Position numbers and translations under genes: made by a program
Shown here: positions 1-6,210 of the stretch, piece after piece
How the letters are laid out: each line of letters opens with the position of its first letter
Numbering within the stretch: the stretch's first letter is position 1
Assembly (NCBI GenBank): GCA_030615745.1
Contig: JAUWYR010000057.1
Location: forward strand, 1-10,736
Origin: Candidatus Zixiibacteriota bacterium
Lineage (GTDB): Bacteria; Zixibacteria; MSB-5A5; SM23-73-2
Reading direction: 5' to 3'
Length of the DNA stretch: 10,736 nt
The notes under the pieces: generated by a model
What the model was told of the DNA's origin: nothing
Database searches by the model: none
The model's input: only the letters and a program-made list of their open reading frames with translations

Positions 1-1
1 G

Positions 2-271
2 GAAGCAGGTATTGATGATTTCTGTGTTTCTATTTTTGATTGTATCGATTTTGTGTGCGGCGATGTTAACGGGGATGGAAGTATCGACTTATCAGATGTC
101 ATCTACTTAGCAAACTATTTGTTTAAAGGCGGAGATCCACCACCCTACCCAATTTATCGAGCTAATGCCAATGGGGATACACTAATAAATCTGGGTGATG
201 TTATATACCTGGCGAATTATAAATTAAAAGGTGGTTCTGCTCCGCATGATTGTGGAAACTATGAACAGTAG
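2..271 (+). CDS. C-terminal end of a secreted protein with a dockerin type I-like domain (5' partial)
   Basis: The frame is open from base 2 and ends at TAG 269-271, leaving 89 codons; the true start lies outside the window. From about residue 19 there are two F-hand-like calcium-binding repeats. The first runs CGDVNGDGSIDLSDVIYLAN with Asp/Asn at the expected ligand positions. The second has NANGDTLINLGDVIYLAN, with Asn replacing Asp at positions 1 and 9 of the loop. Each repeat is followed by an aromatic/Lys-Gly-Gly segment. Dockerin-like ends of this kind close many large secreted proteins (peptidases, adhesins) in FCB candidate phyla, where they need not belong to a cellulosome. The catalytic part is not visible, so the function of the whole protein is unknown. 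Its last two codons (CAG TAG) already form the first unit of the 7-bp repeat array that follows. Confidence 0.85.
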   Translation, partial: EAGIDDFCVSIFDCIDFVCGDVNGDGSIDLSDVIYLANYLFKGGDPPPYPIYRANANGDTLINLGDVIYLANYKLKGGSAPHDCGNYEQ

Positions 272-508
272 ACAGTAGACAGAAAACAGTAAACAGTAAA
301 CGGTAAACAGTAAACGGAATTGAGAAAGAGATTTGAGAAAGAGAAAAAAGTTTAGTAGGCAGTAGATAGTAAACAGTAAACGGTAAACAATAAACAGTAA
401 ACGGAGTTGAGAAAGAGACTTGAGATTTGAGAAAGAGAAAAAAAGTTCAGTAGGCAGTAGATAGTAAACAGTAAACAGAGAACGGTAAACAGTAAACGGA
501 AGACAGTA
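266..508. repeat. Heptanucleotide tandem array in three blocks with a higher-order period
   Basis: Degenerate 7-mers of consensus C(A/G)GTA(A/G)A run head to tail in three blocks, roughly 266-321, 360-408 and 455-508. Variants include CAGAAAA, TAGTAAA and CAATAAA. The blocks are separated by similar purine-rich spacers containing TTGAGAAAGAG and a GAAAGAGAAAAAA run. The higher-order period is therefore about 87-95 bp, the difference coming from an extra 7-8 bp in the second spacer. A second array of the same 7-mer lies at about 7413-7480. There are no conserved direct repeats with unique spacers, so this is not CRISPR. It resembles in style the short tandem heptamers of cyanobacterial intergenic DNA; function unknown. 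Confidence 0.9.
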
Positions 509-519
509 CGCTTAAGGTT

Positions 520-593
520 CTGTCGGGTGGTAACCCCTGACAGCACTGGGAAAAAAATTAATCCGTGCTGGTCGGATCCCCTGACCCGACCAG
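520..593. repeat. Three adjoining hairpins, start of a GC-rich hairpin cluster
   Basis: Three inverted repeats follow one another and share bases at their ends. At 520-543, CTGTC/GACAG flanks GGG/CCC with a 2-nt bulge. At 541-570, CAGCAC/GTGCTG surrounds an A-rich loop. At 568-593, CTGGTCGG/CCGACCAG has a 10-nt loop. Because neighbouring stems share bases, they cannot all form fully at once. The stretch from about 520 to 750 is roughly 54% GC by hand count, clearly above the surrounding DNA. I recognise no known RNA family here. Confidence 0.6.
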
Positions 594-598
594 GTATT

Positions 599-622
599 CC
601 GCCAGGTCTGGGGACCTGGCGG
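599..622. repeat. Perfect 10-bp-stem hairpin
   Basis: CCGCCAGGTC pairs exactly with GACCTGGCGG across a 4-nt TGGG loop. The 3' foot is TCAC rather than the CTAC or ACTCC seen at most other hairpins here, so it is at best a variant member of that family. No T-tract follows, so it does not look like an intrinsic terminator. Confidence 0.7.
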
Positions 623-647
623 TCACAATGTAATGTTCTCCAATTTC

Positions 648-695
648 GCAGAGGGATAAACCCTCTGCTACGCGTAGAGGAGCCTTTATGGTTCC
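648..695. repeat. Two hairpins with facing CTAC/GTAG feet
   Basis: The first hairpin (648-668) has GCAGAGGG/CCCTCTGC around an ATAAA loop and is followed by CTAC (668-671). Two bases later GTAG (674-677) begins the second, whose stem GGAGCC/GGTTCC (679-695, one G-T pair) encloses TTTAT. The two feet themselves form the palindrome CTACGCGTAG. This is the opposite arrangement from the doublets at 6098-6153 and 7622-7669, where the feet point outwards. Confidence 0.6.
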
Positions 696-721
696 GATGC
701 CTTAGAATGGGCGGAGGGATT

Positions 722-748
722 GTAGACCCACCTTGAGGCAAGGTGGGT
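722..748. repeat. GTAG-footed perfect hairpin
   Basis: GTAG at 722-725 directly precedes ACCCACCTTG, which pairs perfectly with CAAGGTGGGT (739-748) across a 3-nt AGG loop. The tight loop and ten uninterrupted pairs make chance unlikely. It belongs to the foot-plus-variable-stem family seen elsewhere in the window. Confidence 0.65.
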
Positions 749-818
749 TACTTCTGGTCAACGTACCCACATGGTCTCCAGACCTTACGGGGTGAGTCTT
801 TTTGCCCTCTAAAACCAA

Positions 819-841
819 GTAAAGCTGAAGCTTTACACTCC
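819..841. repeat. ACTCC-footed hairpin upstream of the permease gene
   Basis: GTAAAGC and GCTTTAC (819-836) pair around TGAA and are followed by ACTCC (837-841). Read on the minus strand this is GGAGT plus a stem. The same foot with different stems occurs at 6009-6031 and, twice, in 7622-7669. It lies about 50 bp before the permease start codon and could affect its leader; no poly-T follows. Confidence 0.6.
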
Positions 842-890
842 AGAAGGCTAAAACTCCAATTTTCAAGGGGATAATAGAGTATATATTTCA

Positions 891-1997
891 ATGTTAGATT
901 TTCTTATTCTTTATTTAAAAGACTTATTTGATCTCACAAAAGACGCCTCTTTTTATCTTCTTTTAGGCTTTTTCTTGGCAGGAATAATCCACGAGTTTAT
1001 CTCAACTAAAAGTTTAGCTTATCATTTGGGAGGAAAAAGTGTAAAGTCCATCTTAAAAGCCTCCCTAATAGGAACACCCTTACCATTATGCTCCTGCGGT
1101 GTTATTCCCACCGCAGTAGCGTTGAGAAAAGAGGGCGCCTCAAAGGAATCAACAGTTTCCTTTTTAATCGCCACACCTGAGACCGGAGTTGATTCTATCT
1201 CTTTATCCTATGCTCTTTTGGATCCCCTGATGACCGTGTTCCGACCTATATCAGCAGTTGTGACTTCAATCTCAGCAGGTTTAGCCCAGATGCTTTTCGG
1301 TGACAGAAAAAATCAAAAGGCAGAAGTTTTATCTGATAAAGAAAGGTGTTGCAAAGATGAGTGCGAGGTTTCCAAAAAGAGTGAAAACCGAAAAAGTTTC
1401 ACCCAAAAATTAAAAGGTTCTTTTAGGTATGGATTCTTCATCTTTTTCGAGGATCTTGTCTGGTATATTGTTTTAGGATTTTTGATTGCTTCTTTGATCT
1501 CTGTTTTGGTTCCTCAAAGTTTTTTCATCGATAATTTAAAAGGCCAAGGACTTATTCCTATGTTGGCTATGATTTTGGTAGGGGTTCCCCTTTATATCTG
1601 TTCCACCTCGGCCACTCCCATAGCCAGCGCCCTGATTTTGAAAGGGGTCTCACCCGGAGCAGCTCTGGTTTTGCTTTTAGTGGGACCAGCAACCAATGTA
1701 GCAACCATCATAGCAGTGAGAAAATTTCTGGGGAAAAGGAGTTTGCTTTTATATATCGGTTCAATCGTGGTTTTGAGTTTACTTTTAGGATTTTTATTAA
1801 ACTGGCTCTATTTTCTTTTGCATCTCAGCCCAACTGCAGAATTAGGTCAGGGAGCAGAATTAGTTCCAAAAACTCTTAAAGTGATCTCAACTTTTATTTT
1901 TCTTTTGATGGTTTTACTGACAGGTGCCAAAAGGCTTTTTTTAGCAAGGCAACCGAAAACTTTAGCTTCACAAACGTCAAAGAAAATCAAGACGTAA
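891..1997 (+). CDS. DUF318/ArsP-type permease, SO_0444-like heavy-metal efflux transporter
   Basis: The 368-residue product is a polytopic membrane protein of the permease family PF03773. The signature GTPLPLCSCGVIP is at residues 61-73, followed by the SKESTVSFLIATPETGVDSI segment. The second half repeats the pattern with GVPLYICSTSATPIASA (about 231-247) and GPATN at 265-269, as expected for a two-lobed permease. Members related to SO_0444 are annotated as Cu/Zn efflux, others as arsenical permeases; the substrate here is not determined by sequence. The loop joining the halves carries a Cys cluster, RCCKDEC (residues 152-158), which could bind metal. The ATG at 891 is used because the preceding in-frame codons offer no better start; AAGGGG lies about 20 bp upstream, too far for a normal ribosome site. 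It probably forms an operon with the thioredoxin-like gene 46 bp downstream. Confidence 0.85.
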   Translation: MLDFLILYLKDLFDLTKDASFYLLLGFFLAGIIHEFISTKSLAYHLGGKSVKSILKASLIGTPLPLCSCGVIPTAVALRKEGASKESTVSFLIATPETGVDSISLSYALLDPLMTVFRPISAVVTSISAGLAQMLFGDRKNQKAEVLSDKERCCKDECEVSKKSENRKSFTQKLKGSFRYGFFIFFEDLVWYIVLGFLIASLISVLVPQSFFIDNLKGQGLIPMLAMILVGVPLYICSTSATPIASALILKGVSPGAALVLLLVGPATNVATIIAVRKFLGKRSLLLYIGSIVVLSLLLGFLLNWLYFLLHLSPTAELGQGAELVPKTLKVISTFIFLLMVLLTGAKRLFLARQPKTLASQTSKKIKT

Positions 1998-2043
1998 AAA
2001 TTTGAACTGGCTATTTTGTTGCAAACTCTATCAGACCTTAGAG

Positions 2044-2586
2044 ATGAAAAAATTTATTCGGACTAAAAGTTTTTTATTTTTTCTTTTGCCAATTATTTTA
2101 ATTTTCTTCTCTTTTCATCTTTTATGGGGCGGTGAATCAAAGGAAAAAGAAAAAAACACAGATTTGATCTGGTACCGCTATGATTTGGGATTGAAAAAGG
2201 CGGAAAAGGGGAAAAAACATCTTTTGCTCTATTTCTACACCAAGTATTGTGGATACTGCAGAAAAATGGAGAAAAACACTTTTTCTGACCGGAGGGTTAA
2301 AGAGATTCTCAATGATAATTACGTAAGCGTTAGAGTGGATGCAGGATCAAGAAACAAAGTTAAGTTCGATGGTTCCCAGATCACCGAAAGAGAACTGGCA
2401 CTTAAATATCGGGTGAGGGGATATCCGAGCAATTGGTTTTTAAAACCTGATGGTGAAAAAATTGCTCCAGTTATTGGATATATTGACCCGAAAAAATTCC
2501 TTTATATCTTAGAATATGTTAAAGATGATACTTACGAGAAGATGAGCTTCTCAGAGTATATGAAGCGTAAAAAAAGAGAAGAATAA
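2044..2586 (+). CDS. Exported thioredoxin-fold protein with CGYC active site
   Basis: The 180-residue product starts with a Lys-rich signal sequence and a long hydrophobic segment (about residues 9-28), so it is exported or membrane-anchored. The redox motif YCGYC places Cys69 and Cys72 in the CxxC; the cis-Pro typical of the fold is in RGYPS (Pro128). It resembles the thioredoxin_7/SoxW-type periplasmic thioredoxins, used as thiol reductants or oxidants outside the cytoplasm. I chose ATG 2044 over TTG 2002 because it places the signal peptide at the N-terminus; the upstream TTG would add 14 residues before it. The ribosome site is weak (TAGAG just before the ATG). Following the metal permease so closely, it may keep thiols or metal-binding Cys residues reduced, but that is inference. 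Confidence 0.8.
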   Translation: MKKFIRTKSFLFFLLPIILIFFSFHLLWGGESKEKEKNTDLIWYRYDLGLKKAEKGKKHLLLYFYTKYCGYCRKMEKNTFSDRRVKEILNDNYVSVRVDAGSRNKVKFDGSQITERELALKYRVRGYPSNWFLKPDGEKIAPVIGYIDPKKFLYILEYVKDDTYEKMSFSEYMKRKKREE

Positions 2587-2587
2587 A

Positions 2588-2611
2588 AGCAAAAACCAAG
2601 TTGCTTCTTTT
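2588..2611 (+). terminator. Weak candidate terminator
   Basis: AGCAA and TTGCT (2588-2605) can pair around an 8-nt loop and are followed by TCTTTTC. The stem is only 5 bp and AT-rich. The left arm and loop resemble the hairpins at 6009 and 7647 (AAGCAAAAAC...AAGTT), so it may instead be a decayed copy of those. It sits between two transcription units, just upstream of the promoter at 2632. Confidence 0.3.
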
Positions 2612-2631
2612 CATCCATCTGAACCTTTTTG

Positions 2632-2660
2632 TTGACACGGGCTAATTTATTTTATATTTT
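2632..2660 (+). promoter_or_regulatory. Promoter giving a nearly leaderless transcript for the 2669 operon
   Basis: A consensus -35 TTGACA lies at 2632-2637. Possible -10 hexamers are TATATT (2653-2658, 15-bp spacer) or TATTTT (2655-2660, 17-bp spacer). Transcription would begin at about 2665-2668, right against the ATG at 2669, leaving no room for a ribosome-binding site. Confidence 0.55.
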
Positions 2661-2668
2661 ACTTTAAA

Positions 2669-3619
2669 ATGAAGACAAAAATTTTTGTTTTTTTTCTCCT
2701 TTTTTTAATCATTCCTTCCCTTTCCTGGGGAGCAAAATACTCAGGCGAGTTCCTGTATCTGGGAGTAGGGGGTAAAGCTTTAGGGATGGGGGGTGCTTTT
2801 GTCTCGATCGCAGATGATGCCTCTGCCGGATACTGGAATCCTGCTGGTCTTTCTCAGCTTGACCAAAAAGAGCTTGTCTTTATGCATTCGGAAACCTTCG
2901 GCTCACTTTTAAATCACGATTTTTTGGGTTATGTTCTCCCATTGCATAAATCAACTTTGGCTTTTAGTTTGATTTGTCTCGGAGGTGGGGGTATAAAAAT
3001 AACTGAGCTTCAAAATCCAGGTGAGCCTATAAGTGCGAGTAATCGCCCCTACGTAAAAGAAGAGAAATCTCATGGAGATTATGTCTTTATCTTCTCCTAT
3101 TCCTTAGGAAAAAGCAAAAAATTCTTTTTAGGAGCAAATTTTAAACTTATATACAGGAACATAGCAGTTAACTCTGCTTATGGAGCTGGCTTGGATATAG
3201 GAGCTTTGGTAAATTTAGCTCACAATATCACCTTGGGCGTAAATCTTATGGATTTTACCACTACCCTTTTAGCTTATGATACCGGGACAAAAGAGAGCAT
3301 ATACCCTACTTTTAAATTAGGGTTAAGCACCAAAAGAAAATTCGAAAACTTCTTTTTGACTTTAGCTTTGGATAGTGATATAAGAAAGGAGAAAAGAAGG
3401 CATTCTACCCAGTATTGGATTGGTGATTTTTCCTTAGATACTCATTATGGATTAGATTTGTCTTATCTTGAAAAGTTTATGTTAAGAGGTGGATTTGACC
3501 AGGGCAATTTGACCTTAGGTTTTGGCTTTAAAGTTAAAAGATTTACAGTTGATATGGCTTTTTTAGACCACGATGAACTTGATAACACTTATCGCATCTC
3601 CTTGAAACTTAAGTTTTAG
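2669..3619 (+). CDS. PorV/PorQ-family outer-membrane beta-barrel protein
   Basis: The 316-residue protein has a signal peptide (residues 1-21, cleavage probably near SWGA). The family signature follows: GVGGKALGMGGAFVSIADDA at residues 32-51, then YWNPAGL. The rest alternates hydrophobic and polar residues as in beta strands and ends in an aromatic residue (LKLKF), typical of outer-membrane barrels recognised by BAM. In Bacteroidota PorV and PorQ are parts of the type IX secretion system; in other FCB phyla large paralogous sets exist whose role is less clear. Its presence fits the secreted dockerin protein and the FlgD/type-IX-like remnant in this window. It lies 2 bp before the foldase gene, so both are surely co-transcribed. 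It has no visible Shine-Dalgarno. Confidence 0.85.
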   Translation: MKTKIFVFFLLFLIIPSLSWGAKYSGEFLYLGVGGKALGMGGAFVSIADDASAGYWNPAGLSQLDQKELVFMHSETFGSLLNHDFLGYVLPLHKSTLAFSLICLGGGGIKITELQNPGEPISASNRPYVKEEKSHGDYVFIFSYSLGKSKKFFLGANFKLIYRNIAVNSAYGAGLDIGALVNLAHNITLGVNLMDFTTTLLAYDTGTKESIYPTFKLGLSTKRKFENFFLTLALDSDIRKEKRRHSTQYWIGDFSLDTHYGLDLSYLEKFMLRGGFDQGNLTLGFGFKVKRFTVDMAFLDHDELDNTYRISLKLKF

Positions 3620-3621
3620 CT

Positions 3622-5310
3622 ATGAAAGGGTTGAAACTTTTTTCCCTTTGTCTTTTTATCCTTTTTTTAAGCTGTTCTTTCCAAAAATTCCTTCACTCAG
3701 AAAAAGAGATAATAGCCAGAATTGATGGAAAAATTATCACATTAGCTCAATTTGAATCCAAACTAAAAGAAATGGGTTATTATTCAACAACTCCTGGTGA
3801 AGATTTTAAAAAGAAAAAAGAGGCATTGGAAAGTCTTTTAACAGATATTCTGGTCGAGGAAAAAGCAAAATCCCTAAATTTATCCCGGGATAAAGAGTTT
3901 CTAAGATTAAAACAAAAGCATATGGATAATTTTCTTTTAGAGCTTTTGTACAAAAAACATATAGATGAAAAAACCTTTGTCTTTTCTTATGAGATAGATT
4001 CTTTTTATCAGGAACATAAAGATGAATATTGGGAGACTCCTGAGTTTGCCAGAACCTACCATATCTTAGTTAGAGTTGGAGTCGATTCTTCTGATACTAA
4101 CTTTTTGGAAAAAGATAGAAAAGCAAAAGAAAAAATTCTTGAGATTCGCAAAAAAATAGAGGGAGGAGAGAATTTTTTTGAGTTAGCAAAAGAATACTCT
4201 GATGATAAGACCACAAAAAACAAGGGAGGTTATCTTGGAAAGTTAAGAAGGGGGATTATAATTCCGGAGTTTGAGAAGGTGGTCTTCTCTTTGAATCCTG
4301 GTGAAGTCTCAGAGCCTGTCAGAACCCGGGATGGATACCATTTGATCAGGGTGACAGAGATTAAAAGAGGGAAAAGGCGTCCTTTGGATCAGGAGGTTTC
4401 TAAAACTATAGAAATTTATCTAAAAAAGGAAAAGGAGGAAAAGAAGGCAACAGATTATGTGGAAAACTTAAAAAACCAAGCAAATTTGATATTTAATGAA
4501 GAGGTCTTATCGCAGAATGACTCTTTTGTGACTGGAAACCCATGGGTGATGATAATAAACGATAAAGATACAGTATGGTTTGAAGAATATTATGACTTCG
4601 CTTCTGCCTGGAAAATCACAAAGGAATTAGATTCTTTTCAACTCGAGAATAAAAAAGAGTTTTTAAAAGAGAATTTTTTGTTTTTTCCTGTTTTAAAACA
4701 GGATGCTATTGCCAAAGGATACCATACCTCAGAGGAATATTACAAAGAGGAAAAGTCTTTTGGGCTAAGTCAGGCGAAAATTAGAATTTTGGGAGAGGTC
4801 AACATAGATGATTATAATCCCACTGAAAAAGAGATATGGGATTATTATCTTTTAAATCAAGATAGGTTTGGAGGTGATACAACCATCTGGGTTCAGCATA
4901 TTGTTTTCACTGACTCGACCCAGGCAGAAAAAGTATATGAAAAGATTCTAGGTGGAGCTGACTTCGCTGAAATAGCAAAAAAATACTTAGCTGAAGACAA
5001 GAATTTGGTTTTTGATCTCGGATATATCAATTCCCAGAAGATGCCGGAGGAGTTTTTCAAAACTGCACTTAAAATAGACACGGGTAAGATTAGCCATCCG
5101 GTAAAGACTGAGTTTGGTTATCATCTGATTAAAGTTTTGGATAAAAAGATAAATTACCCTAAAAAAATATACATAGGAGAGATAAAAAACCAGTTAAAGC
5201 AGAAAGAATATAAAAGAAGAAAAGCTTTCTGGGAGAAAAAATTACAAGAAGGGGAAAAGATCTGGATTAACAAAAGGCTTTTAAGAAGCTACAGGTTAAA
5301 AAAGAGTTAA
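3622..5310 (+). CDS. SurA/PrsA-like lipoprotein peptidyl-prolyl isomerase with two parvulin domains
   Basis: The 562-residue product begins with a lipoprotein-like signal ending FLSC (Cys18), although Phe at -3 is not the usual lipobox residue. A SurA_N-like helical region follows (about 28-130). Parvulin domain 1 spans about 140-248, with HILV, the FFELAKEYSDD segment, GGYLG and DGYHLIRV. Parvulin domain 2 spans about 420-508, with QHIVF, DFAEIAKKY, DLGYI and FGYHLIKV. A linker domain separates them and the tail is Lys-rich. SurA and PrsA help outer-membrane or secreted proteins fold. At 562 residues it is longer than E. coli SurA (about 430) because of the linker and tail. Placement directly behind a barrel gene supports a role as periplasmic chaperone for barrels. 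The first domain keeps the parvulin motifs better than the second, so only one may be catalytic. Confidence 0.85.
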   Translation: MKGLKLFSLCLFILFLSCSFQKFLHSEKEIIARIDGKIITLAQFESKLKEMGYYSTTPGEDFKKKKEALESLLTDILVEEKAKSLNLSRDKEFLRLKQKHMDNFLLELLYKKHIDEKTFVFSYEIDSFYQEHKDEYWETPEFARTYHILVRVGVDSSDTNFLEKDRKAKEKILEIRKKIEGGENFFELAKEYSDDKTTKNKGGYLGKLRRGIIIPEFEKVVFSLNPGEVSEPVRTRDGYHLIRVTEIKRGKRRPLDQEVSKTIEIYLKKEKEEKKATDYVENLKNQANLIFNEEVLSQNDSFVTGNPWVMIINDKDTVWFEEYYDFASAWKITKELDSFQLENKKEFLKENFLFFPVLKQDAIAKGYHTSEEYYKEEKSFGLSQAKIRILGEVNIDDYNPTEKEIWDYYLLNQDRFGGDTTIWVQHIVFTDSTQAEKVYEKILGGADFAEIAKKYLAEDKNLVFDLGYINSQKMPEEFFKTALKIDTGKISHPVKTEFGYHLIKVLDKKINYPKKIYIGEIKNQLKQKEYKRRKAFWEKKLQEGEKIWINKRLLRSYRLKKS

Positions 5311-5311
5311 C

Positions 5312-5325
5312 AAGGGGATAGATTG
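5312..5325 (+). promoter_or_regulatory. Ribosome-binding site deciding a TTG start
   Basis: AAGGGG at 5312-5317 lies 5 bp before TTG 5323. It is the only well-spaced purine-rich ribosome site I see in the window, and it supports the TTG start. The first in-frame ATG (codon 50) would remove the conserved N-terminal segment. Confidence 0.6.
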
Positions 5326-5910
5326 GACATATCCATCAAAAATGAACTGAAAAGGAAAGCTATTCATTTGGGCGCAGCTGTTATTCCTCTATCCTATTAT
5401 TTTCTTTTTTCCAAACATACTGCTTTGTGCATTTATATACCTATCGCCTTAGTGTCGATTTTTATTGATATGATAAGGCTTTTGAAGTGGCCTCGTTTAT
5501 CAAGGGTGATCAGATGGTTTTTGCGTCCTATCCTGAGACGCCACGAGAGATTTGACTTTACTGGCTCAAGCTATATTTTATCTGCCTTCGTTTTATCAGT
5601 GATTTTTTTTGACAAAAAAATAGCAGTGGCGGTCCTATGTTTTGCTATTATAGGGGATGTGGCAGCTGCTTTAGTTGGCAGGTTCTTTGGGAGTGTGCAG
5701 GTGAATGGTAAAAAGACCTTGGAGGGGAGCTTAGCATTCTTCCTTATGTGCCTTTTAATTGTCATCGTCATCCCCTCCATCCCATTTTGGATAGGGGTTT
5801 TGGGCGCCTTGGTTGCAACATTAGTTGAGGCGGTGAGCTTTCCTTTAAACGATAATCTAACCGTTCCTTTGATCTCAGGAATGGCGATGAAGATTTTGTT
5901 TCTGCTGTAA
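5323..5910 (+). CDS. Diacylglycerol/polyprenol kinase family membrane protein (Dgk1/Sec59-like)
   Basis: The 195-residue protein has several hydrophobic segments and the motifs of the CTP-dependent kinase branch of the CTP-transferase superfamily. It opens with ELKRKAIHLG. The key stretches are FTGSSYI (79-85), GDVAAALVGRFFG (111-123), NGKKTLEGSLAFF (128-140) and EAVSFPLNDNLTVPLISG (169-186). Family members phosphorylate dolichol, diacylglycerol or phytol with CTP; in bacteria the usual substrate is unsettled, with undecaprenol a reasonable guess. The gene starts at TTG 5323, 12 bp after the foldase stop, and is probably the last gene of that operon. Association with envelope genes suggests lipid-carrier recycling, by inference. 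Confidence 0.8.
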   Translation: MDISIKNELKRKAIHLGAAVIPLSYYFLFSKHTALCIYIPIALVSIFIDMIRLLKWPRLSRVIRWFLRPILRRHERFDFTGSSYILSAFVLSVIFFDKKIAVAVLCFAIIGDVAAALVGRFFGSVQVNGKKTLEGSLAFFLMCLLIVIVIPSIPFWIGVLGALVATLVEAVSFPLNDNLTVPLISGMAMKILFLL

Positions 5911-5955
5911 ATTTTCATAATTTTTTGTTGTCTTTTAGTTTTATTGATAATTTGC

Positions 5956-5994
5956 TTTAAGGGGATGTTATCATTCCCGTTTAAATTCTTTTAG
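5956..5994. repeat. Module A, copy 1: GGGATG/CATYCC hairpin with conserved flank
   Basis: GGGATG and CATTCC(C) pair around TTAT, with outer TTTAA/TTAAA pairing as well. The right flank GTTTAAATT then CTTTTAG is shared with the copy at 7486-7521, where the loop and stem are the same apart from single-base changes. Two near-identical copies 1.5 kb apart mark this as a dispersed repeat. Confidence 0.7.
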
Positions 5995-6008
5995 TATTTA
6001 GATTAGAA

Positions 6009-6031
6009 GCAAAAACAAGTTTTTGCACTCC
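6009..6031. repeat. Module B, copy 1: ACTCC-footed hairpin
   Basis: GCAAAAAC/GTTTTTGC (6009-6026) pairs perfectly around AA and is followed by ACTCC and then TTTT. The identical hairpin and foot recur at 7647-7669. With its T-run it could end transcription of the 2669-5910 operon on the plus strand, although ACTCC separates stem and T-tract. Confidence 0.75.
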
Positions 6032-6037
6032 TTTTCT

Positions 6038-6086
6038 CGTGAGGCATAAAGCCCGACGCTACTTTACTCTTGTCACGGTTTATGCC
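6038..6086. repeat. CTAC-footed interrupted hairpin within a larger inverted repeat
   Basis: CGT/ACG and GGC/GCC pair around ATAAA (6038-6058), leaving a 2x2 internal loop, and CTAC follows at 6059-6062. The ATAAA loop is the same as in the hairpin at 648. A competing longer pairing joins GGCATAAA (6043-6050) with TTTATGCC (6079-6086). Confidence 0.5.
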
Positions 6087-6097
6087 GAAAAAAGGGT

Positions 6098-6153
6098 GTA
6101 GGTCGATTTTCTAAAATCGACTCTTTTCTGTCGAAATTGGAATTTCGACCTAC
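6098..6153. repeat. REPIN-like inverted doublet with GTAG and CTAC outer feet
   Basis: GTAG (6098-6101) precedes stem GTCGATTTT/AAAATCGAC (6102-6121, loop CT). After 8 bp, stem GTCGAAATT/AATTTCGAC (6130-6149, loop GG) is followed by CTAC (6150-6153). On the minus strand the second is again GTAG plus stem, so the two units are in inverted orientation with feet outwards. They share GTCGA at the base of the stem but differ in the inner arm while staying perfectly paired. Module C (the right unit) recurs at 7532-7555. Confidence 0.75.
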
Positions 6154-6177
6154 AACATTGGAATTTTGACTTACAAC
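6136..6177. repeat. 21-bp tandem duplication of half a hairpin
   Basis: Bases 6136-6156 and 6157-6177 are adjacent copies differing at two positions, both C in the first and T in the second. The copied segment is the right arm of the CTAC-footed hairpin with its foot (TTAC in the second copy). The duplicate lacks the left arm and cannot fold by itself. Confidence 0.7.
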
Positions 6178-6210
6178 TACTTTAAATACCGCTGTCTTGG
6201 ATAATTCCTC

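Noticed and set aside
266-508. CRISPR array
   Set aside because: The repeat unit is 7 bp, degenerate and contiguous; the longer period has no unique spacers, and no cas gene is present.
352-741. 129-codon frame on the minus strand
   Set aside because: Its Tyr-Cys-Leu-Leu-Phe-Thr repeats are the translation of the heptamer array, and the rest reads through GC-rich hairpins.
520-750. Known structured RNA such as a riboswitch, RNase P or tmRNA
   Set aside because: I recognise no conserved core of these families; the block is a row of simple hairpins.
2002-2043. TTG start extending the thioredoxin-like protein by 14 residues
   Set aside because: It would bury the signal peptide behind an odd N-terminal extension; ATG 2044 gives a normal signal sequence.
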